Origin: Mycobacterium sp. E787
GTDB lineage: Bacteria; Actinomycetota; Actinomycetes; Mycobacteriales; Mycobacteriaceae
DNA: 64,000 bases
Direction: 5' to 3'
Assembly: GCF_001668725.1 (NCBI RefSeq)
Contig: NZ_LZKL01000050.1
Location: 1 to 64,000, forward strand
Shown here: piece after piece, positions 28,901 through 37,117 of the stretch
Numbering within the stretch: the stretch's first letter is position 1
Layout of the letters: each line of letters starts with the position of its first letter
Position numbers and translations under genes: made by a program
The notes under the pieces: model-generated
Database searches by the model: none
Told to the model about the DNA's origin: nothing
The model's input: only the letters and a program-made list of their open reading frames with translations

Positions 28901-29253
28901 GCTCCTTTGATCTCGTCGACCCCGGGCTGGCCGGCGACCAACGGTGTGTCGACACCGAGGGCACCGATCTTTGCCGCCCCGCCCGGCGACCCCAGCGGCT
29001 CGTCCCGACCGGGCAGCACTTCGGTGAAGAACGCCTCATTATCGGCCAGGTAGGGTCTCAGCTCCTCGGGCAGGTCGTCCTCGTAGTAGATCGCCTCCAC
29101 CGGACACACCGGCTCGCACGCCCCGCAGTCCACGCACTCGTCGGGCTGGATGTACAGCGCCCTGCCGCCTTCGTAGATGCAGTCCACCGGGCACTCCTCG
29201 ACGCAGGCCCGGTCCATCACGTCGATGCACGGCTTTCCGATCACGTACGTCAT
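28897..29253 (-). CDS. fdxA: Seven-iron ferredoxin FdxA
   Basis: A 118-residue ferredoxin with a 3Fe-4S/4Fe-4S arrangement: C-(x)n-ACVEECPVDCIYEG and DECVDCGACEPVCPVEAI. The C-terminal extension (VLPGRDEPLGSPGGAA...GVDTPLV) matches M. tuberculosis FdxA (Rv2007c), a DosR-regulon member, rather than FdxC. It is an electron carrier, perhaps for a P450 or an anaerobic reductase. The start ATG at 29253 lies exactly 7 bases after a TAAACT -10 element, so the mRNA may be leaderless. It is co-transcribed with the downstream Cys-rich regulator and membrane protein. Confidence 0.92.
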   Translation of the reverse strand: MTYVIGKPCIDVMDRACVEECPVDCIYEGGRALYIQPDECVDCGACEPVCPVEAIYYEDDLPEELRPYLADNEAFFTEVLPGRDEPLGSPGGAAKIGALGVDTPLVAGQPGVDEIKGA

Positions 29254-29259
29254 GCGATA

Positions 29260-29292
29260 AAGTTTACACAAAATCTTTTGTAGAAACCAAGG
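29260..29292 (-). promoter_or_regulatory. Predicted fdxA promoter
   Basis: On the minus strand TTGGTT, an 18-base spacer and TAAACT form a plausible sigma-A promoter; TAAACT is followed by TTATCGC and then the fdxA ATG, the spacing expected of leaderless mycobacterial transcripts. The operator palindrome lies mostly in the spacer. Confidence 0.5.
29263..29286. promoter_or_regulatory. 24-base operator palindrome in the fdxA/DUF2249 divergent promoter
   Basis: The sequence has the symmetric form TTT-nn-ACAAAA-nn-TTTTGT-nn-AAA: 18 of 24 positions pair. It lies between the -35 and -10 elements predicted for fdxA and 20 bases before the divergent DUF2249 start, so a bound repressor would shut off fdxA and probably its neighbour. 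The obvious candidate to bind it is the SufR-like regulator encoded downstream of fdxA. Confidence 0.7.
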
Positions 29293-29306
29293 ACTACGGA
29301 GAACCA

Positions 29307-29654
29307 GTGGCAGACAACGAACTTGACGTGTGCGGGCTGCGCAAGCCGGACAAGCACCCGACGATCTTTGCGGCGTTCGGCGCGCTGGCGGTCGGCGACT
29401 CCTTGGTGCTGGTGAACAACCACGACCCCAAGCACCTGCGGGACGAGTTCGACGCCGACCACCCCGGCGGCTACGGCTGGGAGTACCTCGACAAGGGGCC
29501 ACGGGTCTGGCGGATCCGGATCACCAGGCTCACCTCCACCCCGTCGCCCCGAATCCTGGCCGACACCAACGACTTCGACACGAAAACCGGCCCCGACGGG
29601 CTGCGCCTCCCGCTGGAGCCGGTCGTGAAAACTTCTGCGCCACCGCCGCTCTGA
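29307..29654 (+). CDS. DUF2249 domain protein
   Basis: A 115-residue protein with the DUF2249 core: LDVCGLRKPDKHPTIFAAFGALAVGDSLVLVNNHDPKHLRDEF, with the typical VLVNNHDP-L and a following YGWEYLDKGPRVWRIRI strand. DUF2249 proteins are small TusA-like folds often found with hemerythrins and nitrogen-oxide or anaerobic respiration genes. GTG at 29307 follows CGGAG. It is divergent from fdxA across a shared operator. Confidence 0.88.
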   Translation: MADNELDVCGLRKPDKHPTIFAAFGALAVGDSLVLVNNHDPKHLRDEFDADHPGGYGWEYLDKGPRVWRIRITRLTSTPSPRILADTNDFDTKTGPDGLRLPLEPVVKTSAPPPL

Positions 29655-29780
29655 CGCCCGCCGCCAGGGGACCTCTGCTCGTCGAATCTGTGACAAACGG
29701 CTCTGCTGGCCGACGCGCCCGCGCCAATAGCGTCGTGCGTGAAAGACAGCCGATTGACACCGACGAACAGAGGACATGCC
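29655..29780. other. Upstream region of the Rv2623-type stress protein
   Basis: This 126-base gap should hold the promoter of the universal stress gene. Only a half DosR site is visible (CAGGGGACCTC near 29666); the other half does not match, and I could not find a convincing full box. No other gene is seen. Confidence 0.4.
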
Positions 29781-30683
29781 ATGTCATCGCGCCATGCAGC
29801 TACGGGACCCATGGGGATCGTCGTCGGCATCGACGACTCTCCGGCCGCACGGGTTGCGGTGCAGTGGGCGGCACGCGAGGCCGAGCTGCGAAGAATCCCC
29901 CTGACACTCGTCTACGCGGTTTCGCCGGAGGTTTCGACCTGGCTGCGCACGCCGCCGCCGCCAGGCGTGATGCGCTGGCAACAGGATCACGGTCGCCGGC
30001 TCATCGACGGCGCGCTCAAGGTCGTCGAAGAGTCCACCGCGTCCGGCGGTCCCGCCGGCGTCCACACCGAAATCCTTTCGTCGGGCGCGGTTCCCGCGCT
30101 GGTCGACCTGTCCAAGGAAGCCGAGCTGGTGGTGGTGGGGGCACAGGGCAGCGGGCGCTGGCCCGGTCGGCTGCTCGGCTCGGTCAGTTCGGCCCTGCTG
30201 CGGCACGCGCATTGCCCGGTCGCGATCGTCCACGAGGAGGACTTGCCGGCGGCCGCCGCCGGTCAGTCGCCGGTGCTGGTCGGCATCGATGGTTCGCCGG
30301 CATCCGAGTCGGCCACCGCGATCGCCTTCGACGAAGCCTCGCGCCGCCACACCGGCCTGGTCGCCCTGCACGCGTGGAGCGACCTCGACATCTCGGAGTG
30401 GCCCGGAGTCGATTGGCCCGCAACGCAATCCATGGCCGAAGAGGTGCTGGCCGAGCGGCTGGCGGGTTGGCAGGAACAGTACCCCGACGTGCAGGTGGCG
30501 CGGGTCGTCGTGCAGGCCCAGCCCGCGCGCCGGCTCGTCGAGGCATCGCTGGATGCCCAGCTGGTCGTGGTCGGCAGCACGGGGCGCGGCGGATTCGCCG
30601 GGATGCTGGTGGGTTCGGTCGGCGAGACCGTCGCCCAGATGGCGCGGGTGCCGGTCGTCGTGGCGCGCGAGGCGCCGGCCTAG
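29781..30683 (+). CDS. Universal stress protein, Rv2623/TB31.7 type
   Basis: Tandem universal-stress protein of 300 residues with two Usp domains. Each begins with an ATP-binding strand (GIVVGIDDSPAARVAV and PVLVGIDGSPASES) and ends with the G-x2-G-x9-G-S/T motif (GSGRWPGRLLGSVSSALLRHAHCPV and GSTGRGGFAGMLVGSVGETVAQ). The M. tuberculosis orthologue binds ATP, slows growth and is strongly DosR-induced. ATG at 29781 follows AGAGGACA; the frame extends to 29739 without a better site. It converges with the GAF-ANTAR pair. Confidence 0.95.
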   Translation: MSSRHAATGPMGIVVGIDDSPAARVAVQWAAREAELRRIPLTLVYAVSPEVSTWLRTPPPPGVMRWQQDHGRRLIDGALKVVEESTASGGPAGVHTEILSSGAVPALVDLSKEAELVVVGAQGSGRWPGRLLGSVSSALLRHAHCPVAIVHEEDLPAAAAGQSPVLVGIDGSPASESATAIAFDEASRRHTGLVALHAWSDLDISEWPGVDWPATQSMAEEVLAERLAGWQEQYPDVQVARVVVQAQPARRLVEASLDAQLVVVGSTGRGGFAGMLVGSVGETVAQMARVPVVVAREAPA

Positions 30684-30724
30684 CTTTCGCGTCGAGCCGG
30701 TAAGTGCCGCGGATCCGCTGAGAA

Positions 30725-31474
30725 TCAGTCAATCGGTGCTATGCCGCCCACGCGATCCACGAGGTCGGCGACCGCGGGATCGTTACGGACCACGTCGTGG
30801 GCGACGTCGGTCAACTTCCGGTCCTGACGACGGGCGTAGCGCCGCAACAATTCGGACGCCTCACCGACAGTGATGCGACCGCGTTCAGCCAGAATGCCTT
30901 TCGCCTGCTCGAAGCTCAGACGGTTGTTGAGCGCGGCCTGCAACTGTTCGGTCAGCAGATCCCGCTGACATATGACTCGTTGCTGCAGCAGCCCGATGGC
31001 AGCCACGTCGGTCAATGCCTGGGCAACGGTGCGTAATTGGGGATCAAGACCACCGCGCGTCTGCGTGAACAGGTTCATTCCGCCGATGACCTCCCCGCGC
31101 AACCGCATGGGCAGCGCGTGCACGGCCGCGAACCCGATGTCGAGGGCCTTCGGGACGAAATGCGGCCACCGGTCGGATTCGGTGGAAAGGTCCGGGCAAT
31201 CGACGGGCCGCCCGGTCCGGTAGCAGTCCAGGCAAGGACCCTCGGCGTGTTGCAATTGGAACAACTCCAGCACGCGGGCCTGCTCACTGGATGCGGCGAC
31301 GACGTTGAGGCCGCCGTGATTGTCGGCGACCAACAGCCCGACCGCCTCTACGCCCAGGGCCTGCTGCGTGCGCACCGACACCAGGTGGAAAAAGTCGACC
31401 AGGTCGAAGTCGGCGACGAGCGTGTCCGCCAGTTCGACAAACGAATCCGCGATGGCGGGCTGCGGGCCGGTCAT
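30725..31474 (-). CDS. GAF-ANTAR regulator, second of a tandem pair
   Basis: A 249-residue protein with a GAF sensor domain (about residues 15-165; FFHLVSVRTQQALGVEAVGLLVAD..., HAEGPCLDCYRTGRPVDCPDL) and a C-terminal ANTAR RNA-binding domain (about 180-238; LSFEQAKGILAERGRITVGEASELLRRYAR, split). ANTAR proteins bind paired hexanucleotide RNA hairpins and act as transcription antiterminators. Two cysteines in the GAF domain (PCLDC) could respond to redox. ATG at 31474 overlaps the upstream stop, so the two ANTAR proteins are made together and may dimerise with each other. Confidence 0.9.
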   Translation of the reverse strand: MTGPQPAIADSFVELADTLVADFDLVDFFHLVSVRTQQALGVEAVGLLVADNHGGLNVVAASSEQARVLELFQLQHAEGPCLDCYRTGRPVDCPDLSTESDRWPHFVPKALDIGFAAVHALPMRLRGEVIGGMNLFTQTRGGLDPQLRTVAQALTDVAAIGLLQQRVICQRDLLTEQLQAALNNRLSFEQAKGILAERGRITVGEASELLRRYARRQDRKLTDVAHDVVRNDPAVADLVDRVGGIAPID

Positions 31475-32232
31475 GGCTGCACCCGGCTGCCCTGGCCCGC
31501 CGAAGGTTTCGCGTCGTCCGGCCGGAAGCGCAACCGGCGTTCCACCACGGCGCGTGCGACATCGGTGAGTCGCGCGTTGTGGCTGTAGGCGTACGCGCGC
31601 AGCCGCACCAACGCGTCGAGCACCGACGAGCCGAGTTGCACGGAGATCATGCCGGCCGCCTGGTGCACCTCCGCGTGCCACAGCACCGGACCGAGTCCAT
31701 CGGGATCGTCACCGTCCACCGCGGTGGAGATGCCGCATTCGGCGTCGAGCACCAGCAGCAGCGCGGTGTCGGCGTAGACCAAGGCGTCCATCAGTTGTTC
31801 CCGGTCGAGGGGACCCGGCGTGTCGTGATAGAGGTCGAGCACTCCCACGCGGAGCGCGCCCAGCGCCAGCGGAAGGCTGTACATGGCGCGCACCCCGAGC
31901 CGACTCACGTCGGTTGCGAACATCGGCCATCGGTGGTTGCCCATCGGCGCGGCCATGTCCGCGACGAGAATCGGCCTGCCCGACTCGTGCGCGTCAATTC
32001 CCGGGCCCTCGCCCACGGTCGCTTGCAATTCTTCAACCGCACCGGCATGCGAATCGGTGACACAGAGCGGTTCGAGCGACCCCGTGCCGCTGGGCAAAAT
32101 CAGGCCGGCGCCGCTGACGCCGACCGCCTCCACGCACGCCAGGCACGCGTGCCTCGGCGAGATCGTGGACCCCTCGCGCTGCGCGAGCATCGCGATCGAG
32201 GTCCAGATCCGGGAGGTGCGAGCACCGATCAC
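31471..32232 (-). CDS. GAF-ANTAR regulator, first of a tandem pair
   Basis: A 253-residue protein: N-terminal GAF domain (ACLACVEAVGVSGAGLILPSG, GEGPGIDAHESGRPILVADM, VRAMYSLPLALGALRVGVLDLYHDTPGPL) and a C-terminal ANTAR-like segment (HQAAGMISVQLGSSVLDALVRLRAYAYSHNARL, split) close to residues 190-240. GTG at 32232 follows GGGGAGGG. The C-terminus is somewhat diverged from canonical ANTAR, which may affect RNA binding. It is translationally coupled to the next gene. Confidence 0.88.
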   Translation of the reverse strand: MIGARTSRIWTSIAMLAQREGSTISPRHACLACVEAVGVSGAGLILPSGTGSLEPLCVTDSHAGAVEELQATVGEGPGIDAHESGRPILVADMAAPMGNHRWPMFATDVSRLGVRAMYSLPLALGALRVGVLDLYHDTPGPLDREQLMDALVYADTALLLVLDAECGISTAVDGDDPDGLGPVLWHAEVHQAAGMISVQLGSSVLDALVRLRAYAYSHNARLTDVARAVVERRLRFRPDDAKPSAGQGSRVQP

Positions 32233-32300
32233 CGCTGATCACCCTCCCCGACGGGCCATTTTGTTACCCGGTGATCATCGACTCGTCGCGGGCCGGGCGT

Positions 32301-32318
32301 AAGTGCCAAAGGTCACTT
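32301..32318. promoter_or_regulatory. Degenerate DosR-like palindrome
   Basis: AAGTGCCAAAGGTCACTT is a near-palindrome with AAGTG/CACTT arms in the gap upstream of the GAF-ANTAR pair. It resembles the GGGCC-n4-GGTCC form of DosR boxes but matches the 14-base consensus poorly. Confidence 0.3.
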
Positions 32319-32339
32319 CTCAAGGGCGGCGCGCGGCCG

Positions 32340-33125
32340 TCAGCGCACGACGAGCACCGAGCATTCGGGGTGGCGGAAAAGTGGGTGCCCGTGCGGCCCG
32401 ACGAGCCGCGCCAGCTGGTCGGCCTCGTCGCCGCCGATCACCGCGAGCAGGACCTGCTCGTCATTGGCTGTCAGGAAGCCGGAGATGGCGTCCTTCGTGG
32501 TGATCGGGTAGACGCGCACCTCGGGATGGCGCCGCCGCCAATCCTGCACACGCCGTTCGAACTGCCCGTCGGCGTGTTCGGTGAGATCCTCCGGCCGGCC
32601 CCCGAGCACGAGCATGGGCGCCCGGCGCAACTTCGCTTCCGCCACAGCGTATTTGACGACGATGTCGTTGCCGGGTGCGTCGGTCATCCGGACGACGATC
32701 CAATTGATGTCGGGCGGTGGCCGCTCGGTGCGCAGGACCGCGACCGGGCAATGCGCCTTCTCGGCGAGCTCGGTCGCCGTCGAACCCAGGATCGAGCGCG
32801 CGAAGCGCCCGATCCCCACCGATCCCACGCAGATCATCTCGGCATCCGAGGACGCCTCGACCAGCAGCGGCCCGGCGGGCCCCCGCAATATGTCGGTTTC
32901 GACGGTGACCGTGGCGCGGCCGGCCTCGATCGCGGATCGCGCCTCGCGAAGCGACTTCTCGGCGTGCACGAGGTCGCGGGCGTAGTCGTCGGTGGACGGG
33001 TGCGTCAGCTTCATGACCGCGACGAGGCGCAGCGGCGCACCACGGCTGATCGCCTCGTCGGCGGCCCACAGCGCGGCCGCGACGGCCGCCGCGGAGCCGT
33101 CGATGCCCACGATGATCGGTTTCAT
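32340..33125 (-). CDS. Universal stress protein, Rv2624c type
   Basis: Tandem universal-stress protein of 261 residues. The first domain is complete (IIVGIDGSAAAVAAALWAADEA; CVGSVGIGRFARSILGSTATELAEKAHCPVAVL with the ATP motif), and the second is shortened and lacks a clear G-x2-G-x9-G motif (IGGDEADQLARLVGPHGHPLFRHPECSVLVV). It matches Rv2624c, a DosR-regulon gene, in place and size. It lies 24 bases downstream of rip3 and is probably expressed from the boxes at 34385-34420. Confidence 0.92.
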   Translation of the reverse strand: MKPIIVGIDGSAAAVAAALWAADEAISRGAPLRLVAVMKLTHPSTDDYARDLVHAEKSLREARSAIEAGRATVTVETDILRGPAGPLLVEASSDAEMICVGSVGIGRFARSILGSTATELAEKAHCPVAVLRTERPPPDINWIVVRMTDAPGNDIVVKYAVAEAKLRRAPMLVLGGRPEDLTEHADGQFERRVQDWRRRHPEVRVYPITTKDAISGFLTANDEQVLLAVIGGDEADQLARLVGPHGHPLFRHPECSVLVVR

Positions 33126-33149
33126 AAGCCCGCCAACATCTTTCGGCTC

Positions 33150-34301
33150 TCAGGAATGGCCTGTCAGGGCCGGTCCGGGCTGGGAGAGCCGATAGACGTC
33201 CATCAGCCGGGTGAGGTCGCTGGGCGTGACGATGCCGATCACGTCGCCGCCGTCGACCACCAGCGCGCGGCTGCGCGGGCCGACCGGTGTCATCCGCTCG
33301 AGCAGCGCCGTCAGGGGCTCCTGCGGTCCCGCGGTGGGCACCGCGTCCAGCGGCAGGGCGATGTCGACCACGTTGGTGGTGCCGCGCCGGCCCGGGGCGA
33401 GGTCGCGCAGCTGGCTCAGCGTGACCAGCCCGACGATCGACCCGTTTTGGTCGGCCACCGGGTACGCCGAGTGTCGGTCGCCCAGCACATAGCGCTGGAT
33501 GAAATCGTCGACGGTGATCCACCCGGGTGCGGTGTGCGGCCGGGCGGTCATCGCGTCGGCCACGCGCACACCGGCGAAGAGCTGCTGGGTGGTTATCCGC
33601 ATCTCCTCCTCGCGACTGGCGGCGAAGATGAACCAGCCGATGAACGCCAGCCAGACGCCGCCGACGACGCCGCCCGCCACGAACTCGGCCAGCCCCAAGG
33701 CGATCAGGACGAACGCGACGATCCGCCCGGCGTGCGCCGCGCCGATGCCGGCGCGCACGAGGTCGCCGTGGCGGCGCCACAGGTACGCCCGCAGGACCCG
33801 GCCGCCGTCCAGCGGGGCGCCCGGCAACAGGTTGAACAGGCCCAGCAGCAGGTTGATGCCGGCCAGCCAGGCGGCGACGCCGACGACGATCGGAGCGCCG
33901 CCGACGCTGCGCAGCGCCGCGACGAGGCCGCCGAACGTCGCGGCCAGCGCCAGGCTGGTGGCGGGGCCCGCGATGGCGATCCGGAAGGCGGCTTTGGGAG
34001 TCTTCGCCTCGCCGTCGAGCGTGGTCACCCCGCCGAACAGCCAGAGCGTCACACTGCCCACGCCTACCCCCGCGCGGCGGGCGACGATCGCATGCGCGAG
34101 TTCGTGCGCCAGCAGCGACGCCAGCAGCACCAGCGCGCCACAGGCGCCCGCGAGCCAATAGGCCGCGGTCGAATACCCTTTGGCGGTGCTCGGCAGCGTG
34201 GTCGCCAGGCTCCAGGTGAACAACCAGAGGATGACCAGCACGCTCCAGTGCACCTTCACCGGGAAACCGGCGACCCGTCCTAGCGGGATCGCGTCGTGCA
34301 C
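33150..34301 (-). CDS. rip3: Site-2 protease with CBS domains (Rip3-like)
   Basis: Integral membrane zinc metalloprotease of 383 residues that cuts substrates such as anti-sigma factors inside the membrane. The zinc site is [18 protein letters not shown] (HExxH) with the third ligand in [19 protein letters not shown]. About six helices span residues 12-230; two CBS domains follow ([23 protein letters not shown]... and [24 protein letters not shown]). The start is GTG at 34301 because GGAGG lies 8 bases before it and the N-terminus then reads [13 protein letters not shown] like Rv2625c. DosR-type boxes precede it. Confidence 0.9.
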   Translation of the reverse strand: MHDAIPLGRVAGFPVKVHWSVLVILWLFTWSLATTLPSTAKGYSTAAYWLAGACGALVLLASLLAHELAHAIVARRAGVGVGSVTLWLFGGVTTLDGEAKTPKAAFRIAIAGPATSLALAATFGGLVAALRSVGGAPIVVGVAAWLAGINLLLGLFNLLPGAPLDGGRVLRAYLWRRHGDLVRAGIGAAHAGRIVAFVLIALGLAEFVAGGVVGGVWLAFIGWFIFAASREEEMRITTQQLFAGVRVADAMTARPHTAPGWITVDDFIQRYVLGDRHSAYPVADQNGSIVGLVTLSQLRDLAPGRRGTTNVVDIALPLDAVPTAGPQEPLTALLERMTPVGPRSRALVVDGGDVIGIVTPSDLTRLMDVYRLSQPGPALTGHS

Positions 34302-34384
34302 TTCCAGAACCTCCAAAGTCGTTGGCCCGCGTGAGGCCACTCCACCCTGCAGCCGAAACTAAGGTGGCGCCGTGGCCGCGACTA

Positions 34385-34398
34385 GGGCCGTTGGACCT
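34385..34398. promoter_or_regulatory. DosR-like box 1 upstream of rip3
   Basis: GGGCCGTTGGACCT lies about 84 bases before the rip3 start. It has the GGnCC-n4-GnCC form seen in many DosR-controlled promoters. Confidence 0.55.
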
Positions 34399-34406
34399 TG
34401 CGCCAG

Positions 34407-34420
34407 CGGCCAATGGACCT
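34407..34420. promoter_or_regulatory. DosR-like box 2 upstream of rip3
   Basis: CGGCCAATGGACCT sits 22 bases, about two helical turns, from box 1, the spacing expected of paired DosR dimers. It lies just beyond the end of nrdZ. Confidence 0.5.
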
Positions 34421-34426
34421 GCCCGG

Positions 34427-36538
34427 TCAGAACTCGCAGATGTGGCCCACGCAGCCGCCGCTGAAGGTGGGGTCGGCGGACACCGGCGCGTGTTCGGTAG
34501 CCGGGCCGGCATAGGTCAGCACCTGTCCGGGCCGACTGCCGTAACGGTAAACCGTGATGCCTTTGACCTTCGCTCTCCATGCGGCCAAATAGAGCGAGCG
34601 AACATCGTCGACGGTCGCATCGGCGGGCAGGTTGACGGTTTTGGACACCGCCGCATCGACGTGGCGCTGCACGGCGGCCTGCATCCGCAGGTGCCACTCC
34701 GGAGCGATTTCCGCCGCGGTCGGAAATGCGGCGCGGACCTCCGCGGGCAGGTGCGGGTACTGGCGCACGCCGCCACGGCGTGCGATCTCGGCGATCAACT
34801 CAGGACGATAGAAGCCCCGATCGCGGGCGAGCCGATCGAAGCACGGGTTGACCTCCAGGAGGCGCCGGCCGATGACCGAGCGCGTGTAGGCGATCGCGAA
34901 CATCGGCTCGATCCCCGCGGTGGTGCCCGCAATCAGGGAGATCGTGCCGGTCGGGGCGATCGACGTGAGCTGGGCGTTGCGCCGCGGCGTCGAGCCCGCA
35001 AACCGGCTGTCGCCGAACGCCGGAAACGGTCCCCGCTCGTCGGCCAGGCGCGCCGACGCCGCCCGCGTCGCCTGCTCGATGCAGCGCGCGATCCGGCCGG
35101 CCAAACGGACCCCTCGCTCGCTGTCGTACGGAATCCCCAAGCCGGCCAACATCTCCGCCAATCCCATGACGCCCAGCCCGATCTTTCGGGTCGCCCGGGT
35201 GGCCGCCCCGATCTCCGCGACGGGATACCCGCTGACGTCGATCACATCGTCGAGAAAGCGCACGGCCAGCTCGGCGACCTGCGCCAGCCGATCCCAATCG
35301 ACGCCGCCGCCGCTGACCATCCGGGCGAGGTTGATCGAGCCCAGGTTGCACGACTCGTACGGCAGCAATGGGACCTCCCCGCACGGGTTGGTTGCCTCGA
35401 TCCGGCCCCGCGCCGGCGTGGGATTGGCGCGATTGATCGTGTCGAGGAACACCAATCCCGGGTCGCCGCACCGATGCGCGGCCGCGCAGATCGCCGTGAA
35501 CAGGTCGGCGGCGGGCACTCGCGCGACCGTCTTGCCGGTTCGCGGGTTGACCAGACGGTGCTCACCGCCGCGCGTGACGGATCGCAAGAACGCGTCCGTC
35601 ACGCCCACCGAGAGGTTGAACTGGGTCAGCGCGCTGTGGGAATCCGCTTTGGCGCTGACGAATTCGAAGATGTCGGGGTGTGAAACGTCCAGCACCGCCA
35701 TCGACGCTCCGCGCCGCCGTCCGCCCATCGAGACGACGTCCGCCGCGGTGTCGAAGAGCCGAAGGAAAGACATCGGCCCGCTCGCCGCGCCCCCGGTGCG
35801 GGTCACCCGATCGCCCGCGGGACGTAGGTGACCGAACGCGTAGCCGGTGCCGCCTCCGGCCTGGTGGATCTCAGCGCTGTGGGCGAGCGCGAGGAAGATC
35901 GAGCGGAGCGAATCCTCAATCGGCAGAACGAAACACGCGGACAGCAGGCCCAGTTCAGTGCCCGCGTTCATCAGCGTCGGCGAATTCGGCAAGAACTCCA
36001 GGCCGCGCAGCAGCGTCGAAAACCGCTCCGCCCACTTCGCCGAGGAACCGCGCCGGAAGGTTTCTTCGGCCGCCGCGACGCAGCTGGCGACGCGGTCCAT
36101 CATCTCACCGGTCGATTCGGTCGGCCTGCCGTCCTCACCGGACAGCAGGTAGCGCTCGCCGAGCACTGTCGCCGCTGCCACGCTCAACTTGAGCTCGTCG
36201 CGCACGCCCAGCAGCTCCTTGGCGGCGCGCAACTCCGCGTGGTGTTGCCGATAGACCATGTACGCGCGGGCCACGTCGTCCAACCCTGCTGCGACCAGCT
36301 GGGCCTCGACGAAGTCCTGGATCTCCTCGACCGCAGCGATCTTGGCGCGGGGCCGGCGGGCCAGCGCGTCGGCGACCGCCTTGGCGACCCGGCCCGGCGC
36401 GCCGGGGTCCCGGTGCCCGGCCTCGCGAGCGGCCCGTGCGATCGCCGCCTCGATGCGGCCCGGGTCGAAGGGCACCAGCCGCCCGTCGCGGCGCCGGACG
36501 CTCGCCGGCCACCGCGCACCGCTCGGCGGACTGCTCAT
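34427..36538 (-). CDS. nrdZ: Adenosylcobalamin-dependent ribonucleotide reductase NrdZ
   Basis: Class II ribonucleotide reductase of about 703 residues; makes deoxyribonucleotides without oxygen. Order: ATP-cone-like N-terminus (SVRRRDGRLVPFDPGRIEAAI), finger and core with SACFVLPIEDSL (one redox Cys), the active-site loop IEATNPCGEVPLLPYESCNLGSINLARM in pieces (NxCxE), LTSIAPTGTISLIAGTTAGIEP, and the C-terminal swinging cysteines GGCVGHICEF (Cx4C). M. tuberculosis NrdZ (Rv0570) is DosR-regulated but lies elsewhere in that genome. The start at ATG 36538 is tentative; GTG at 36562 is in frame. It is divergent from hspX across one strong DosR box. Confidence 0.9.
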   Translation of the reverse strand: MSSPPSGARWPASVRRRDGRLVPFDPGRIEAAIARAAREAGHRDPGAPGRVAKAVADALARRPRAKIAAVEEIQDFVEAQLVAAGLDDVARAYMVYRQHHAELRAAKELLGVRDELKLSVAAATVLGERYLLSGEDGRPTESTGEMMDRVASCVAAAEETFRRGSSAKWAERFSTLLRGLEFLPNSPTLMNAGTELGLLSACFVLPIEDSLRSIFLALAHSAEIHQAGGGTGYAFGHLRPAGDRVTRTGGAASGPMSFLRLFDTAADVVSMGGRRRGASMAVLDVSHPDIFEFVSAKADSHSALTQFNLSVGVTDAFLRSVTRGGEHRLVNPRTGKTVARVPAADLFTAICAAAHRCGDPGLVFLDTINRANPTPARGRIEATNPCGEVPLLPYESCNLGSINLARMVSGGGVDWDRLAQVAELAVRFLDDVIDVSGYPVAEIGAATRATRKIGLGVMGLAEMLAGLGIPYDSERGVRLAGRIARCIEQATRAASARLADERGPFPAFGDSRFAGSTPRRNAQLTSIAPTGTISLIAGTTAGIEPMFAIAYTRSVIGRRLLEVNPCFDRLARDRGFYRPELIAEIARRGGVRQYPHLPAEVRAAFPTAAEIAPEWHLRMQAAVQRHVDAAVSKTVNLPADATVDDVRSLYLAAWRAKVKGITVYRYGSRPGQVLTYAGPATEHAPVSADPTFSGGCVGHICEF

Positions 36539-36589
36539 CTCCCGAGTATCCCCGCCTTTCACCGAAATTCAGCAGCCGTAAACCCAATG

Positions 36590-36603
36590 AGGACTTGAGT
36601 CCC
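36590..36603. promoter_or_regulatory. DosR box shared by nrdZ and hspX
   Basis: AGGACTTGAGTCCC matches GGGACTWWAGTCCC at 12 of 14 positions and is a good palindrome. It lies 51 bases before nrdZ and 73 before hspX, in the only gap between these divergent genes. Confidence 0.8.
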
Positions 36604-36676
36604 TATCGCCTCGGCGGCCGCGGTGGTCGGATTGAGGCGTCGTTTCTGGCAACTCACAACATTTCAGGAGAACACA

Positions 36677-37111
36677 ATGACCAGCACCCTTCCTGCGACC
36701 CAGAAGCCACAGCATTCGCTGTTCCCCGAGTTTGCGGACTTCTTCGCGGGGTTCCCTTCGTTCGCCGGCATCCGCCCGATGTTCGACACCCGGCTGATGC
36801 GGCTCGAGGACGAGATAACCGACGGTCGCTACGAGGTTCGCGCCGAGATCCCCGGCATCGACCCGGCGAAGGACGTCGACATCACCGTCCGCGACGGTCA
36901 GCTCACCATCAAGGCCGAACGCAGCGAGAAGAAGGAATTCGACGGCCGCTCGGAATTCTCGTACGGCTCGTTCGTCCGCACGGTCTCGCTGCCGTCCGGC
37001 GCCGACGACGACGACATCAAGGCTACCTACGACAAGGGCATCCTGACTGTCTCCGTGGGTATTTCGAAGCCCGCTCCCGCCGAGAAGCACGTGCAGGTGG
37101 CCACCGGCTAG
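36677..37111 (+). CDS. hspX: Alpha-crystallin/Hsp20 chaperone HspX
   Basis: Small heat-shock protein of 144 residues that holds unfolded proteins and dominates dormant mycobacterial cells. The N-terminus SLFPEFADFFAGFPSFAGIRP and DTRLMRLEDEITDGRYEVRAEIPGID are near-identical to M. tuberculosis HspX (Rv2031c); the crystallin domain ends with the A-x-x-x-n-GILTV motif (YDKGILTVSV). ATG at 36677 has CAGGAGAAC before it. A DosR box lies upstream. Confidence 0.97.
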   Translation: MTSTLPATQKPQHSLFPEFADFFAGFPSFAGIRPMFDTRLMRLEDEITDGRYEVRAEIPGIDPAKDVDITVRDGQLTIKAERSEKKEFDGRSEFSYGSFVRTVSLPSGADDDDIKATYDKGILTVSVGISKPAPAEKHVQVATG

Positions 37112-37117
37112 CCGAGT

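Noticed and set aside
29666-29682. Possible DosR box upstream of the Rv2623-type gene
   Set aside because: Only the first half (GGGGAC) fits; overall 8 of 14 matches, no better than expected by chance in such DNA.
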